DNA of 64,000 nucleotides from Bacillota bacterium (lineage in GTDB: Bacteria > Bacillota > Clostridia > Lachnospirales > Lachnospiraceae): the NCBI GenBank assembly GCA_023391695.1, contig JAEWAK010000012.1, positions 310,001 to 374,000 of the forward strand, written 5' to 3'. Of the stretch, positions 53,066 through 61,397 are shown in pieces (the stretch's first letter is position 1; each line of letters begins with the position of its first letter). The notes beneath the pieces were generated by a model. The model ran no database searches. It was given only the letters and a program-made list of their open reading frames with translations, and was not told the DNA's origin. The position numbers and the translations under genes are program-made.

Positions 53066-54835
53066 TTATTTTACTATAAGATAATTCTGGATTATGATCT
53101 GCATGGTACGGCTGCCGCCGTATTCATTAATGCTTGGATAGTAGGTGACCGATAATTTTACGGTGTTGTCCCGGTTCTGAAACATTTTATCCACTTCGTC
53201 CTGGCCGTAGTTTTCTCGCAGATTGTTTAAAAAAGCGTCCGCTTCCCCGAAATATAAGGCATCCATCACCCTGCCATATTCATTGACTACCTGAAATTTC
53301 AGGACATTGGCATTTTTGCCTAAGACCGACGCCCTTCTTATGCGCAGGTTTTTTTCAGCGAATATGGGCTTTGTATTCCCCTTGCCAAAGGGTTCGAGAA
53401 GTTCCAGTTCGGTTACCAGTTCTTCACTTAAATACCCCAGGGGAAGCAGTATATCAATGGTAACTTTGGGTATTAAATCATCCGGGGTCAATGCGGTATT
53501 CTGGTTTAAGGCAGCTCTTAACTGGTCTATCATGGCCTGCTCCAGGGATAAGCCGGCAGCCATGGTGTGTCCTCCGTACTTTAACAGAAGGTGTTTGCAT
53601 TTTGTTAATTCTTCATATATATTATATTGTTCGATAGAACGGCAGGAACCTTTCACGGCTGCCTCCGAATCCGTAAGTACGATGGCCGGTTTGTTATACT
53701 TCTCCTTAAGCCGGCCCGCAATAATACCGGCCAGGCTTTCATGGCAGTCATTTAAGTAAACAACCAAAACCTTATCCTCTTTCAGGTTACCGGCTTCCAC
53801 CAGTTTAACAGCCTGTTCAAAACCTTTAACTGTCAGGTCTTTCCGGACATCATTCAACTGTTTCAGTTCTTCCGCTAACCGGTCGGCTTCCTCTTTTGTC
53901 TCCGCTAATAGTAATTGCAATCCTTTTTTCGCCGTATCCAGTCTGCCTGAAGCATTCAGGCAGGGTCCGATAATATAGCCCAAATGATAAGCGGAAAGGC
54001 TTACAAGGTTTATATTATTTTTCTCGATCAAAGCTTTTAAACCTAAGTTACTGGTTTTTTTCAATAATTCCAGGCCGGTTTTTACGAGAATCCGGTTTTC
54101 ATTTACCAGATCCATTACATCACAGACGGTTGCGATAGCCACAACTTCCAGTAACTTATCCGTTTCCCCTTTGCTGATACCGAATTTATCGTATAGAATC
54201 TGGACAAGTTTAAAAGCAACGGTGGCACCGCATATGGATTTCCAGGGATAATTACAGTCAGCCTGCTTTGGGTTCACTACAGCATCCCCGTTTGGTATCA
54301 GAAATTCTTTCTTATCTTCAACTTCCGAAAACGGTATATCATGATGGTCCGTAATAATTACCGTCATCCCCAGTTCCCTGGCCTTATCCACCTGTTCTCT
54401 GGCCGATATGCCGTTATCACAGGTCAGTACTGTGTCAATCCCCTCCCTGTAAGCGGCTTCGATAATATTCATGTTTATACCGTATCCGTCTTTTACTCTG
54501 TCCGGAATCTCATAATCCACTGCTGCCCCGCAGTTTAAAAGAGCCGTATATAAAACATAGGTGGAAACAACCCCGTCAACATCATAGTCTCCTACAATAC
54601 GGATTTTTTTCCCTTGCTTTATTTTCTCCGTCAATAGGTCACAGGCCTTAACCATGTCTTTCATGGATAAAGGATTATGTAAACGTTCTAAATCCGGATG
54701 GAGAAAGGCTTCTATGTCCTCTTTTGTTTCCTGGTTCCGGTTTATCAGTAATCTTGCTATCACTTCACTTATTTTGTAATGTTCCATCATTGCGGCAAAA
54801 TCCGCTTTTTTATTTTTTATTACCCATTTTTCCAT
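53066..54835 (-). CDS. recJ: Single-stranded-DNA-specific exonuclease RecJ
   Basis: A 589-residue DHH-family nuclease. It shows the metal-binding motifs GDYDVDGVVSTYVLY, TCDNGISA, ITDHHDIP and the DHHA1 motif KYGGHTMAAGLSLE, plus a C-terminal OB fold. It degrades single-stranded DNA 5' to 3' in repair and recombination. Its length matches other Firmicute RecJ proteins. Confidence 0.96.
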   Translation of the reverse strand: MEKWVIKNKKADFAAMMEHYKISEVIARLLINRNQETKEDIEAFLHPDLERLHNPLSMKDMVKACDLLTEKIKQGKKIRIVGDYDVDGVVSTYVLYTALLNCGAAVDYEIPDRVKDGYGINMNIIEAAYREGIDTVLTCDNGISAREQVDKARELGMTVIITDHHDIPFSEVEDKKEFLIPNGDAVVNPKQADCNYPWKSICGATVAFKLVQILYDKFGISKGETDKLLEVVAIATVCDVMDLVNENRILVKTGLELLKKTSNLGLKALIEKNNINLVSLSAYHLGYIIGPCLNASGRLDTAKKGLQLLLAETKEEADRLAEELKQLNDVRKDLTVKGFEQAVKLVEAGNLKEDKVLVVYLNDCHESLAGIIAGRLKEKYNKPAIVLTDSEAAVKGSCRSIEQYNIYEELTKCKHLLLKYGGHTMAAGLSLEQAMIDQLRAALNQNTALTPDDLIPKVTIDILLPLGYLSEELVTELELLEPFGKGNTKPIFAEKNLRIRRASVLGKNANVLKFQVVNEYGRVMDALYFGEADAFLNNLRENYGQDEVDKMFQNRDNTVKLSVTYYPSINEYGGSRTMQIIIQNYLIVK

Positions 54836-55185
54836 ACTGTCTCCCGTGCATACCGCAAGCTGGCCTGCGATACTGTTTAACCTAAGACTTTTGTTCTTTG
54901 AATGCCGTTATTTCATCAGGTGTAATGCAGTAAAAAAATAATTGCCTGTCTCCACATTAAGCTTGCTGTAAAAAATGAAGAGGCAGGCGTATCCTGTTAT
55001 TCGTAACGGTTCAGTCACTGCGGATCTAACAAACCGCTTATTTATGCGCTTATGTACATAAAATATACTAAAAAATGCCTCTTAATAATATCCTGAAATA
55101 CAGATAATATGGCGTCCATTAACTCCAAATTTCACTTGAGCGCAATTTTCTGCACTCTTTTCCCGGGTATAAGAAATACATATAA
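54836..55185. other. Intergenic region after scfB, with a hairpin
   Basis: GCCTGTCTC (54944-54952) pairs with GAGGCAGGC (54980-54988) apart from one T-G pair. It may end the scfA-scfB message. I see no gene in the rest. Confidence 0.4.
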
Positions 55186-56634
55186 TTATTCTTCTTCAGA
55201 AGCTTCCGCCGCTTTTAACATGAGTGCACATTCAACCCTCTTCTTCTGCAGCTGGCAGCCGATGTCATATGCATCATTGATCGTTTTGTGAAATTTAAAG
55301 GAATTGGCGGCACAGCCTCCGCTGCAGTAAAATCTGGCGAAGCAGTCCCTGCATTTATCTTTGGCATATACATTACAGCATTTAAATTCATCTCTTAAAC
55401 CGGTTTTCTTAACCCCTTCATAAACATTGCCCATCAAGAAATCCTCTTCCCCGACAAATTGATGGCAGGGATATAAGTCACCCCAGGGCGTCACCGCCAG
55501 GTACTCCGTGCCGGAACCGCAGCCGGAAAGGCGTTTTGCAACACAGGGGCCTCCCGATAAATCGATCATGAAATGGAAGAAGTTAAAATCTTTCCCTTCT
55601 TTTTTCTTCTCTATCATATAGCATGCCAGTTTATCGTATTCTTCAAAGATCTTAGGAAGGTCTTCTGACCTAATGGCGTAAGCTTCCTCTTCCTTTGCAA
55701 CCACCGGTTCCACGGATATCTGCTTAAAGCCCAACTCCGCCAGATGCTTTACATCCTCGGAAAAATCCAGATTGTTATGGGTAAAGGTGCCTCTGACATA
55801 ATAATTGGTCTGGTTACGGCTTTCGGCCACTTTGATAAACTTCGGTAAAATTAAGTCGTAACTGCCCCTGCCGTTACGTGACGGTCTCATTCGGTCATTG
55901 ACCTCTTTCCGGCCGTCAATGCTGAGTACTATATTGCTCATTTCCCGGTTGGCAAATTCCATAATATCGTCGTTAAGAAGTATACCATTGGTAGTCAGGG
56001 TAAAACGGAACTTTTTGTCATGAAGTTTCTCCTGTTCCCTTCCGTAGGCAACCAGCCGTTTAACCACCTCAAAATTCATCAGCGGTTCGCCGCCGAAGAA
56101 ATCCACTTCCAGGTTTCTCCTTTTGCCGGAGCTTTGGATAAGAAAATCCAGGGCCTGCTTTCCTACCTCATAACTCATTAACGCCCTTCTGCCCTGATAT
56201 TCGCCTTCTTCCGCAAAACAATAGCGGCAGGCCAGGTTGCAGTCATGGGCTATATGTAAACACAACGCTTTAACTACCGTTTGGCGGGATTTAAAATCGG
56301 TGATATATTTTTCATAAATATCCTCCGTAAATAAAGCCTCTTCCTTTATCAACTCTCCGATATCCTCAAGAGCTTCCAAAACAGCTGCTTTAACTGCTGT
56401 TTCATCCTCTGTTTTATTTTCAAACAGGCGGTCATATTCCGAATTATGATATTTTATGAGGATTTCTTTCATAATTACTTCTTTATCTGTTTCAGAAATT
56501 CCGTCTGCTTTGTTTTTATCTGAATTATTATAGATTTCTATGATATCATAAACTAAATCGTCAACTACATGAACCATTCCGCTGTTAACATCTAATACAA
56601 TATTATAGCCGTTATTTTTATACTGGTGAACCAA
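55186..56634 (-). CDS. scfB: Radical SAM-SPASM thioether maturase ScfB (SCIFF peptide)
   Basis: A 482-residue protein. The N-terminal part (HQYKNNGYNIVLDVNSGMVH) is a RiPP-recognition-type domain. The radical SAM cluster uses Cys132, Cys136 and Cys139 (CNLACRYCFAEE). The C-terminal SPASM domain has the expected Cys set (CGSGTEYLAV, YPCHQFVGEEDF, CCNVYAKDKCRDCFARF, CSGGCAANSFKFH). It forms thioether bonds in the 46-residue ScfA peptide. A TTG start at 56634 is chosen since GGGAG lies 7 bases upstream and the protein then starts as in known relatives. Confidence 0.96.
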   Translation of the reverse strand: MVHQYKNNGYNIVLDVNSGMVHVVDDLVYDIIEIYNNSDKNKADGISETDKEVIMKEILIKYHNSEYDRLFENKTEDETAVKAAVLEALEDIGELIKEEALFTEDIYEKYITDFKSRQTVVKALCLHIAHDCNLACRYCFAEEGEYQGRRALMSYEVGKQALDFLIQSSGKRRNLEVDFFGGEPLMNFEVVKRLVAYGREQEKLHDKKFRFTLTTNGILLNDDIMEFANREMSNIVLSIDGRKEVNDRMRPSRNGRGSYDLILPKFIKVAESRNQTNYYVRGTFTHNNLDFSEDVKHLAELGFKQISVEPVVAKEEEAYAIRSEDLPKIFEEYDKLACYMIEKKKEGKDFNFFHFMIDLSGGPCVAKRLSGCGSGTEYLAVTPWGDLYPCHQFVGEEDFLMGNVYEGVKKTGLRDEFKCCNVYAKDKCRDCFARFYCSGGCAANSFKFHKTINDAYDIGCQLQKKRVECALMLKAAEASEEE

Positions 56635-56661
56635 CGTGTTTCTCCCTTCTAAACACAAACA

Positions 56662-56690
56662 ATAAGCAGCGGCCTGAAGACGCTGCTTAT
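56662..56690 (-). terminator. Attenuating hairpin between scfA and scfB
   Basis: ATAAGCAGCG (56662-56671) pairs perfectly with CGCTGCTTAT (56681-56690). There is no long U run, so it probably lets a fraction of transcripts continue, giving more precursor peptide than enzyme. Confidence 0.6.
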
Positions 56691-56779
56691 AAAATACATG
56701 TCTAAACAACAAGGGGATCAATATAAATCCCTGTCACTAATTTCTGTCTTTAATGTATCTGATTATGTAACTTAAGTAA

Positions 56780-56920
56780 TTATTTGTTTTCGCAGCTTTG
56801 GTTTCCTACGGTACAGGATGTTTTACAAGCTGACTGGCAGGAAGTCTGGCATTCGCCGCATCCGCCCTTTTTCATGGTATCTTTTAAATTTCTTGTATTT
56901 AATGTTTTGATACGTTTCAT
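56780..56920 (-). CDS. scfA: SCIFF ranthipeptide precursor (six Cys in forty-five)
   Basis: A 46-residue peptide. The leader MKRIKTLNTRNLKDTMKKGG is followed by a core with six Cys: CGEC, CQSAC, C and SC (pattern CGECQTSCQSACKTSC and a last Cys in QSCENK). It matches the nearly invariant SCIFF family found across Clostridia. ScfB crosslinks the Cys residues to neighbouring residues. AAGGAGG lies 8 bases before the ATG at 56920. The longer open frame to 56995 runs through the promoter and is not used. Confidence 0.97.
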   Translation of the reverse strand: MKRIKTLNTRNLKDTMKKGGCGECQTSCQSACKTSCTVGNQSCENK

Positions 56921-56964
56921 GAGGTTGCCTCCTTCAATTATTCCTGATTGCCTCTTTATAGCAA

Positions 56965-57007
56965 TAATATCAACTGATATTATAGCATACCCCAAATAAT
57001 ATGAAAA
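56965..57007 (-). promoter_or_regulatory. scfA promoter overlapped by a perfect palindrome
   Basis: On the minus strand TTTTCA (57002-57007), 17 bases, TATAAT (56979-56984) with an extended -10 TGC. TAATATCA (56965-56972) and TGATATTA (56975-56982) form a perfect 18-bp palindrome over the -10 box, a likely operator. Confidence 0.65.
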
Positions 57008-57041
57008 GAGTTTTTTATTGTTTTACAAATATTAACCGATC

Positions 57042-57095
57042 ACAGCTGATCATACCGCAAGCATTCCGTTTAATAGGCAGATAATCATTCGCAAA
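57042..57095 (-). pseudogene. Decayed second copy of the 3' end of the TIGR04086 gene
   Basis: The minus strand reads VLRMIICLLNGMLA before a frameshift; the intact gene ends VLVICLFSGMLGGMIS. The nucleotide match runs over about 48 bases, including ATGATCAG at the stop. It lies directly upstream of the scfA promoter, the place where TIGR04086 itself would be expected. Confidence 0.65.
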
Positions 57096-57098
57096 ACT

Positions 57099-57127
57099 AA
57101 CCCGCTGCCAAAACTGCGGGTTTTTTT
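57099..57127. terminator. Terminator after the ABC exporter module
   Basis: AACCCGC (57099-57105) pairs with GCGGGTT (57116-57122), followed by a run of T on the plus strand. It separates the ABC module from the scfA promoter. Confidence 0.6.
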
Positions 57128-57173
57128 ATCTACCACAGGGCTGATTACCAATCTTTTAAAAATCTAAAACAGC

Positions 57174-57806
57174 TTAAAGCCCTTTACATTTATATAGTTT
57201 ATTGCAAAATCTGTAACAGAACACATTCATAAAAATTGCAATAACAATCACGCCAATCAAAAGAGGACTATTCATTAAATAGTTATATAAAAGGGCCATA
57301 AGAGCCATATATGGAAAAATTGCAAGCGCACCAATAATATCCGCTTTTTGAGTTTCAAACATATAGAATATTAAGAATTCTATTGGTATAAAAACAGCAA
57401 CCAACAACAGCCCATAAGGAAGAATATTCGTTTGAATAACTGCAAACATTTCAGGTTTTATGGCATGTATTATGCTGGAAAACAAAATCAAGAGAGGGGT
57501 AGCAATTAAACAGAAAAGATAAATAATTATGCCCCTTGCCCCTATAATTGTTGTAGACGTAACAGGTAATATACTGAATAGTAACTTAGTCTTATACTTT
57601 GCGTCATTGAATGCAAAATTTCGCAATAGTAAATAGGATAGCATCAACAGTCCCGCAGCATAAATGATGATATTGGCTAAATCATTGTTTGCGTTGATTT
57701 GATTAAAAAACATCGGGTATAATGCAATACAAAAAAGCTGCAGCCAAACAATTTGGCTTAATGCTGAAATTTGCATTTTTGTAAAATTAAGAAAGTTTGA
57801 GCACAT
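57174..57806 (-). CDS. ABC-2 type membrane protein of an exporter
   Basis: A 210-residue protein with about six hydrophobic segments (IVWLQLFCIALYPMFF, LANIIIYAAGLLMLSYLLLR, PLLIGVIVIAIFMNVFCY). No known substrate motif is visible. Its start shares a base with the stop of the ATPase gene (TAATG), showing a coupled pair. Together with the GntR regulator it forms a YtrA/BcrA-like module, of the type often induced by cell-wall-active peptides. Confidence 0.85.
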   Translation of the reverse strand: MCSNFLNFTKMQISALSQIVWLQLFCIALYPMFFNQINANNDLANIIIYAAGLLMLSYLLLRNFAFNDAKYKTKLLFSILPVTSTTIIGARGIIIYLFCLIATPLLILFSSIIHAIKPEMFAVIQTNILPYGLLLVAVFIPIEFLIFYMFETQKADIIGALAIFPYMALMALLYNYLMNSPLLIGVIVIAIFMNVFCYRFCNKLYKCKGL

Positions 57807-58666
57807 TATTTGAACCTCCTTGAATAGTAGAGCATAATGTTCTCTATCGAGGGGACTTCATAAACTGTTTTGTCCGGCAGTACCTTTTTGAGTGCTGCTT
57901 TATTATCTGTCAGTCCTTCAAAACCGTAAGAGGATCTGTTTATACCAACAAAGTAATTTTTGTAATCTGGTAATAATACCGCAGTATCGCCTTTCACAAT
58001 GGCGTGCTGATCTTTTATTTCATCCTTTTGCCCTTTCAGGATAATTTTACCGTCATATATGAAATACAAATAGTCAGCTATTTTGTCAAGGTCAGAAGTG
58101 ATATGTGTTGACATCAAAACAGTTTTATTGTCCTCAAACACAATGTCTTTCAGTATTTCTATCAGTTCACTTCTCACCAACGGATCAAGGCCAGATGTAG
58201 GCTCGTCCAAAATGAAAAGTTCAGCGCCATGCGAAAGAGAAAGCACAAGCGCGTATTTCATTCTCATACCTCTGGACAGATCTTTAATCTTCTTACTCTC
58301 CGGTAATTCGAATTTTTTTATGTAGAGCTGATACGCATTATCGTCCCATGCAGGGTACATGGGGGCAATCAGATTTTTCATTTTTCTTAAGGTCAGATCT
58401 TCATAAAAATGACCGTCGTCAAGAACAATGCCTAGCTTTGATTTTATTTCTAAATCACTTCTAACGCTATCCAGCCCTAAAACCGTAATTTTTCCATCAT
58501 CGGGTTTGATCATGTTCAATATGCTTTTAATGGTTGTCGTTTTTCCTGCGCCGTTAGGCCCTATGAAACCGGTAAGCGTTCCTTTTTCCAGCGACATATT
58601 TATATCCCGCAAACTGAATTCCCCATAACTTTTACATAGATTGCAAATATCCAAAACCATATCCAA
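57806..58666 (-). CDS. ABC transporter ATP-binding protein
   Basis: A 286-residue ATPase. The Walker A is GPNGAGKTTT, the signature LSRGMRMKYAL, Walker B FILDEPTSGLDP, and the H-loop His in LMSTHITSDLD. A C-terminal about 70-residue extension is like those of BcrA/YtrB ATPases. It lies 2 bases after the GntR gene. Confidence 0.95.
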   Translation of the reverse strand: MDMVLDICNLCKSYGEFSLRDINMSLEKGTLTGFIGPNGAGKTTTIKSILNMIKPDDGKITVLGLDSVRSDLEIKSKLGIVLDDGHFYEDLTLRKMKNLIAPMYPAWDDNAYQLYIKKFELPESKKIKDLSRGMRMKYALVLSLSHGAELFILDEPTSGLDPLVRSELIEILKDIVFEDNKTVLMSTHITSDLDKIADYLYFIYDGKIILKGQKDEIKDQHAIVKGDTAVLLPDYKNYFVGINRSSYGFEGLTDNKAALKKVLPDKTVYEVPSIENIMLYYSRRFK

Positions 58667-58668
58667 TC

Positions 58669-59049
58669 TTATTCCTCCTCGCCTAGTTCATCTATAATTT
58701 TTTTCAAATCCTCGCCTGAAATTCCAACAGGCTTTGCATACTCAATAATATCTGTGAGCTTTTTTTCAATTTCCACCAATCTGTTTTCCCTTAAAAGCTC
58801 CATATTTTGCGGTGCAACAAAAGAACCTTTTCCCATCATATTGATAGTAAATCCTTGTGCTTCCAAACCCTCATATGCTTTCCTTGTAGTAATAACACTA
58901 ACGTTCAAATCCTTTGCCAAGCCCCTAACAGACGGTAAAACATCTCCTTCTTTTAATTCCCCGGACAGAATAGCAGATTTAATTTGGTTCATAATCTGCT
59001 CGTATATAGGCACTTCCGCAGAATTTACAATAATTATATTCAATATCAT
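58669..59049 (-). CDS. GntR-family regulator, YtrA subfamily
   Basis: A 126-residue protein: a winged helix (PIYEQIMNQIKSAILSGELK, LPSVRGLAKDLNVSVITTRK) followed by only a short dimerisation tail, as in YtrA regulators of ABC operons. It likely represses its own operon through the palindrome at 59067-59084 just upstream. Confidence 0.94.
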   Translation of the reverse strand: MILNIIIVNSAEVPIYEQIMNQIKSAILSGELKEGDVLPSVRGLAKDLNVSVITTRKAYEGLEAQGFTINMMGKGSFVAPQNMELLRENRLVEIEKKLTDIIEYAKPVGISGEDLKKIIDELGEEE

Positions 59050-59066
59050 ATCACCTCCGCGGTCAA

Positions 59067-59120
59067 ATAGTGTATATGCACTATAAGCACAGTATAGTCT
59101 ATTATACTATAAAATGTCAA
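59067..59120 (-). promoter_or_regulatory. Promoter and operator of the GntR-ABC module
   Basis: On the minus strand TTGACA (59115-59120), 18 bases, TATACT (59091-59096). ATAGTG (59067-59072) and CACTAT (59079-59084) form a palindrome just after the start of transcription. A second inverted repeat, AGTATAG/TATACT, lies around the -10 box (59091-59110). Confidence 0.75.
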
Positions 59121-59236
59121 GACTTCTAAAAATAAGATTTCCTGACTCTTTGAATGGCGTGATTTAGAAACTGCTTGTTGGGGCAAGCCGCCCCAAACCC
59201 TGCGACTTCAGGCCAAGTTCGATGAAATACTAAAAT
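59121..59236. other. Non-coding stretch at the module border
   Basis: It holds a GGGGC/GCCCC hairpin (near 59178-59193) and is more GC-rich than the flanking module. No gene is recognised. It may be a scar of the mobile DNA that brought the GntR-ABC genes. Confidence 0.35.
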
Positions 59237-59238
59237 AC

Positions 59239-59278
59239 AAAAAACAGCCCAAGGCATATCCCCTTGCGGCTGTTTTTT
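59239..59278 (-). terminator. Terminator after the TIGR04086 gene
   Basis: AAAAAACAGCC (59239-59249) pairs with GGCTGTTTTTT (59268-59278), extended by CAAGG/CCTTG inside. U runs on both strands make it bidirectional. Confidence 0.85.
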
Positions 59279-59289
59279 AATGAAATTTT

Positions 59290-59315
59290 GTATATGGTGT
59301 CCGTATATGGTGTCC
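59290..59315. repeat. Perfect 13-bp tandem direct repeat
   Basis: GTATATGGTGTCC occurs twice without a gap (59290-59302, 59303-59315), immediately before the 3' end of the TIGR04086 gene. Confidence 0.8.
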
Positions 59316-59321
59316 GATACA

Positions 59322-59696
59322 CTAACTGATCATTCCTCCAAGCATACCGCTGAACAGGCAGATCACCAATACGGTCACTGCCCTGCCGGCTTCCATTCCC
59401 ATAACGGAATTCGTTAATATGGAAATTAAAATCAGTATGATATAGTATAATGCTCCCATTCCCAAACCCCACAGGAATCTTTTCTGGTCCGCACTTTTAC
59501 CCAGCAGAAATCCCCCGGCTAAAGAGGATAATATGTAAGTTAAGAGAATACCTCCGCTTAGGACCCCGCCTGACAGATCCGCTTTCAGCATAAGAAATGC
59601 CAGCAGCAGCAACAGTATCCCTGTTATCATATACGAAATCAGTAGATCCCTTAAAATAACCGTAACCCTTGAATTACGGTGCAATACTTTGTCCAT
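59322..59696 (-). CDS. TIGR04086 family membrane protein
   Basis: A 124-residue protein with four predicted membrane segments (LLISYMITGILLLLLAFLML, GGVLSGGILLTYILSSLAGG, LGMGALYYIILILISIL, TVLVICLFSGMLGG). Its function is unknown. In Clostridia it is usually found beside scfA, yajC and tgt; here it is cut off from scfA by the GntR-ABC module. GGAGG precedes the ATG. Confidence 0.88.
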   Translation of the reverse strand: MDKVLHRNSRVTVILRDLLISYMITGILLLLLAFLMLKADLSGGVLSGGILLTYILSSLAGGFLLGKSADQKRFLWGLGMGALYYIILILISILTNSVMGMEAGRAVTVLVICLFSGMLGGMIS

Positions 59697-59869
59697 TCCA
59701 AACCTCCGCTTTATTTATACTGTAATATATTAGAAGTAATATGTTTCTATTCTTGAAACTTCATGTTGGGAGTAATTTGCCAAGAGAAATAACTGGATAA
59801 GGACAAACGCATGTAAGAAAATTATTCCAGGCGGGAGATAACTTTCAGATGTAATTGGATAAAATCGTA

Positions 59870-59899
59870 TTGTATAACATATTCCATTAATGCTATAAT
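59870..59899 (+). promoter_or_regulatory. Promoter of the PHP-domain gene
   Basis: TTGTAT (59870-59875), 18 bases, TATAAT (59894-59899) with an extended -10 TGC. The leader to the ATG at 60003 is about 95 bases. Confidence 0.55.
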
Positions 59900-60002
59900 A
59901 AAATTAAATCTCCTACACGAAATTATTATTTCCAGTAACCGGATGGAGACATGCTGACTCAGATCTCATACTTTTGAATTATCCATAGGGAAGGAATACA
60001 TC

Positions 60003-60866
60003 ATGAAATTAATCGACTTACATGTTCATTCCAATGCATCTGACGGGTCTTTATCACCTGCAGAAGTTGTAAAACTTGCCATTGCCAATAACCTGTCTGC
60101 TTTTGCCCTGACTGACCATGATACTCTGGCAGGATTAAAGGAAGCAAATGAAACTGCTTTAAGGGAAGCTGAGCGCGGAAGTACCATACGGGTCATTCCC
60201 GGAACTGAGCTTTCCGTTTCATACAAAAAAAAGGACATCCATATATTGGGGTTATTCCTGGATCCCGATAATCAGCCTTTGTTACAGGCACTTGATAAAG
60301 CCAGGTCAAAACGGGATGAAAGAAATGAAAAGATGACGGCAAACTTAAGGGAAGCCGGTATCGATATTACGGTAGATAAACTAAGGGCTGAAGATTCGAA
60401 AGCGGTACTGACCCGTGCCCATTTTGCCAAGTACATGGTAAAATACGGCTATGTTAAGACTCTTTCGGATGCATTTACCAGATATTTAGGTGACGACTCC
60501 CCTTATTATGTGCCCAGAGAATATTTATCCCCCGAAGAAGCCATAACCCTTATCCACAATGCCGGCGGACTGGCCGTTCTGGCCCATCCCCTCCTTTATC
60601 ACTTTACCCTGGAGGGAATTGAGGAAATGGTTTCCTATTTTACGGAATTGGGATTAGATGGCCTGGAAGCCATATATTCAGGCAATACCGGTTTTGACGA
60701 AGGACGGATGCTCCATTTAGCCAATAAATATAACCTGGCAGTAACCGGCGGTTCTGATTTTCACGGCAGCAATAAACCGGATATCCGTATTGGCATCGGA
60801 AGGGGCAATCTAAAAATTCCGGCCACTCTTTTGGAAAAGCTGGAAGAACGGCTTGGTAAACGATAA
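60003..60866 (+). CDS. PHP-domain metal-dependent phosphoesterase (TrpH/YciV type)
   Basis: A 287-residue PHP protein. Motifs in order: DLHVHSNASDGSLSP (metal-binding His pair), ALTDHDTLAG, IPGTELS, AHPLLYH, and GSDFHGSN at the C-terminus. Relatives include nucleoside 3',5'-bisphosphate phosphatases and 5'-3' exoribonucleases (RNase AM). AAGGA lies about 8 bases before the ATG. It is one of few plus-strand genes in this region and converges on yajC. Confidence 0.93.
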   Translation: MKLIDLHVHSNASDGSLSPAEVVKLAIANNLSAFALTDHDTLAGLKEANETALREAERGSTIRVIPGTELSVSYKKKDIHILGLFLDPDNQPLLQALDKARSKRDERNEKMTANLREAGIDITVDKLRAEDSKAVLTRAHFAKYMVKYGYVKTLSDAFTRYLGDDSPYYVPREYLSPEEAITLIHNAGGLAVLAHPLLYHFTLEGIEEMVSYFTELGLDGLEAIYSGNTGFDEGRMLHLANKYNLAVTGGSDFHGSNKPDIRIGIGRGNLKIPATLLEKLEERLGKR

Positions 60867-60933
60867 GAAAAGAGGTTATCCAAATTCTTCTGAAACCCAA
60901 AGCCCCTGCTATTCTGCCGTTGCTAAATATAAT

Positions 60934-60980
60934 AAAAAGATATTGATAAAGATCTACATCTTTACTCAATATCTTTTTTA
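60934..60980. terminator. Bidirectional terminator between the PHP gene and yajC
   Basis: AAAAAGATATTGA (60934-60946) pairs with TCAATATCTTTTT (60966-60978), with an inner AAGAT/ATCTT stem. Confidence 0.85.
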
Positions 60981-60994
60981 TTTAACTATCCGTA

Positions 60995-61330
60995 TTATTT
61001 CTCTGCTGTAACAGCTCCCGGTTTTTCAACTTCAACTACCGCTGTTTTTTTCATTGGAATACGGCAGTTTTTATTATTACCGAATTCTACAATAACTACT
61101 TCCTCCATGACATCAATGATTACTCCATAAAAACCGCTGGAAGTAAGGACACTGTCACCGGGTTCCAGAGTGGAAATCAGGGCTTCCATTGCTCTCTGCT
61201 GTTTTTTCTGGGGACGGATTGCCATAAAGTAAAAAACGGCTCCCATGATTACAATCCATATAATCATCATCCCTAAGGACAATCCTCCGGATTGGGGTGT
61301 TCCAGTTGTTAAATAAATAAGATTATTCAT
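60995..61330 (-). CDS. yajC: Preprotein translocase subunit YajC
   Basis: A 111-residue protein with one membrane segment (MIIWIVIMGAVFYFMAIRP), followed by the conserved RPQKKQQRAMEALISTLEPGD and VVIVEFGNNKNCRIPMKK. It is an accessory of the Sec-DF complex. It follows tgt by 67 bases, a conserved gene order. Confidence 0.96.
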   Translation of the reverse strand: MNNLIYLTTGTPQSGGLSLGMMIIWIVIMGAVFYFMAIRPQKKQQRAMEALISTLEPGDSVLTSSGFYGVIIDVMEEVVIVEFGNNKNCRIPMKKTAVVEVEKPGAVTAEK

Positions 61331-61397
61331 AAATTCCTCCTGTTATTTTATAAAATTTTGTTGCTCTTAAAGATTCCGTGACTCAAATAAAATATTC

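Noticed and set aside
56921..56995. Longer form of scfA starting at 56995
   Set aside because: It would run through the promoter, and SCIFF precursors are about 45 residues with the start at MKRIKTLN.
57174..59049. GntR-ABC module as the exporter dedicated to the ScfA peptide
   Set aside because: The module has its own promoter, operator and terminator and seems inserted; SCIFF loci normally lack it. Kept only as a possibility to test.
59230..59472. 80-codon frame overlapping the TIGR04086 gene
   Set aside because: It lies in another frame of the TIGR04086 gene and crosses its terminator.
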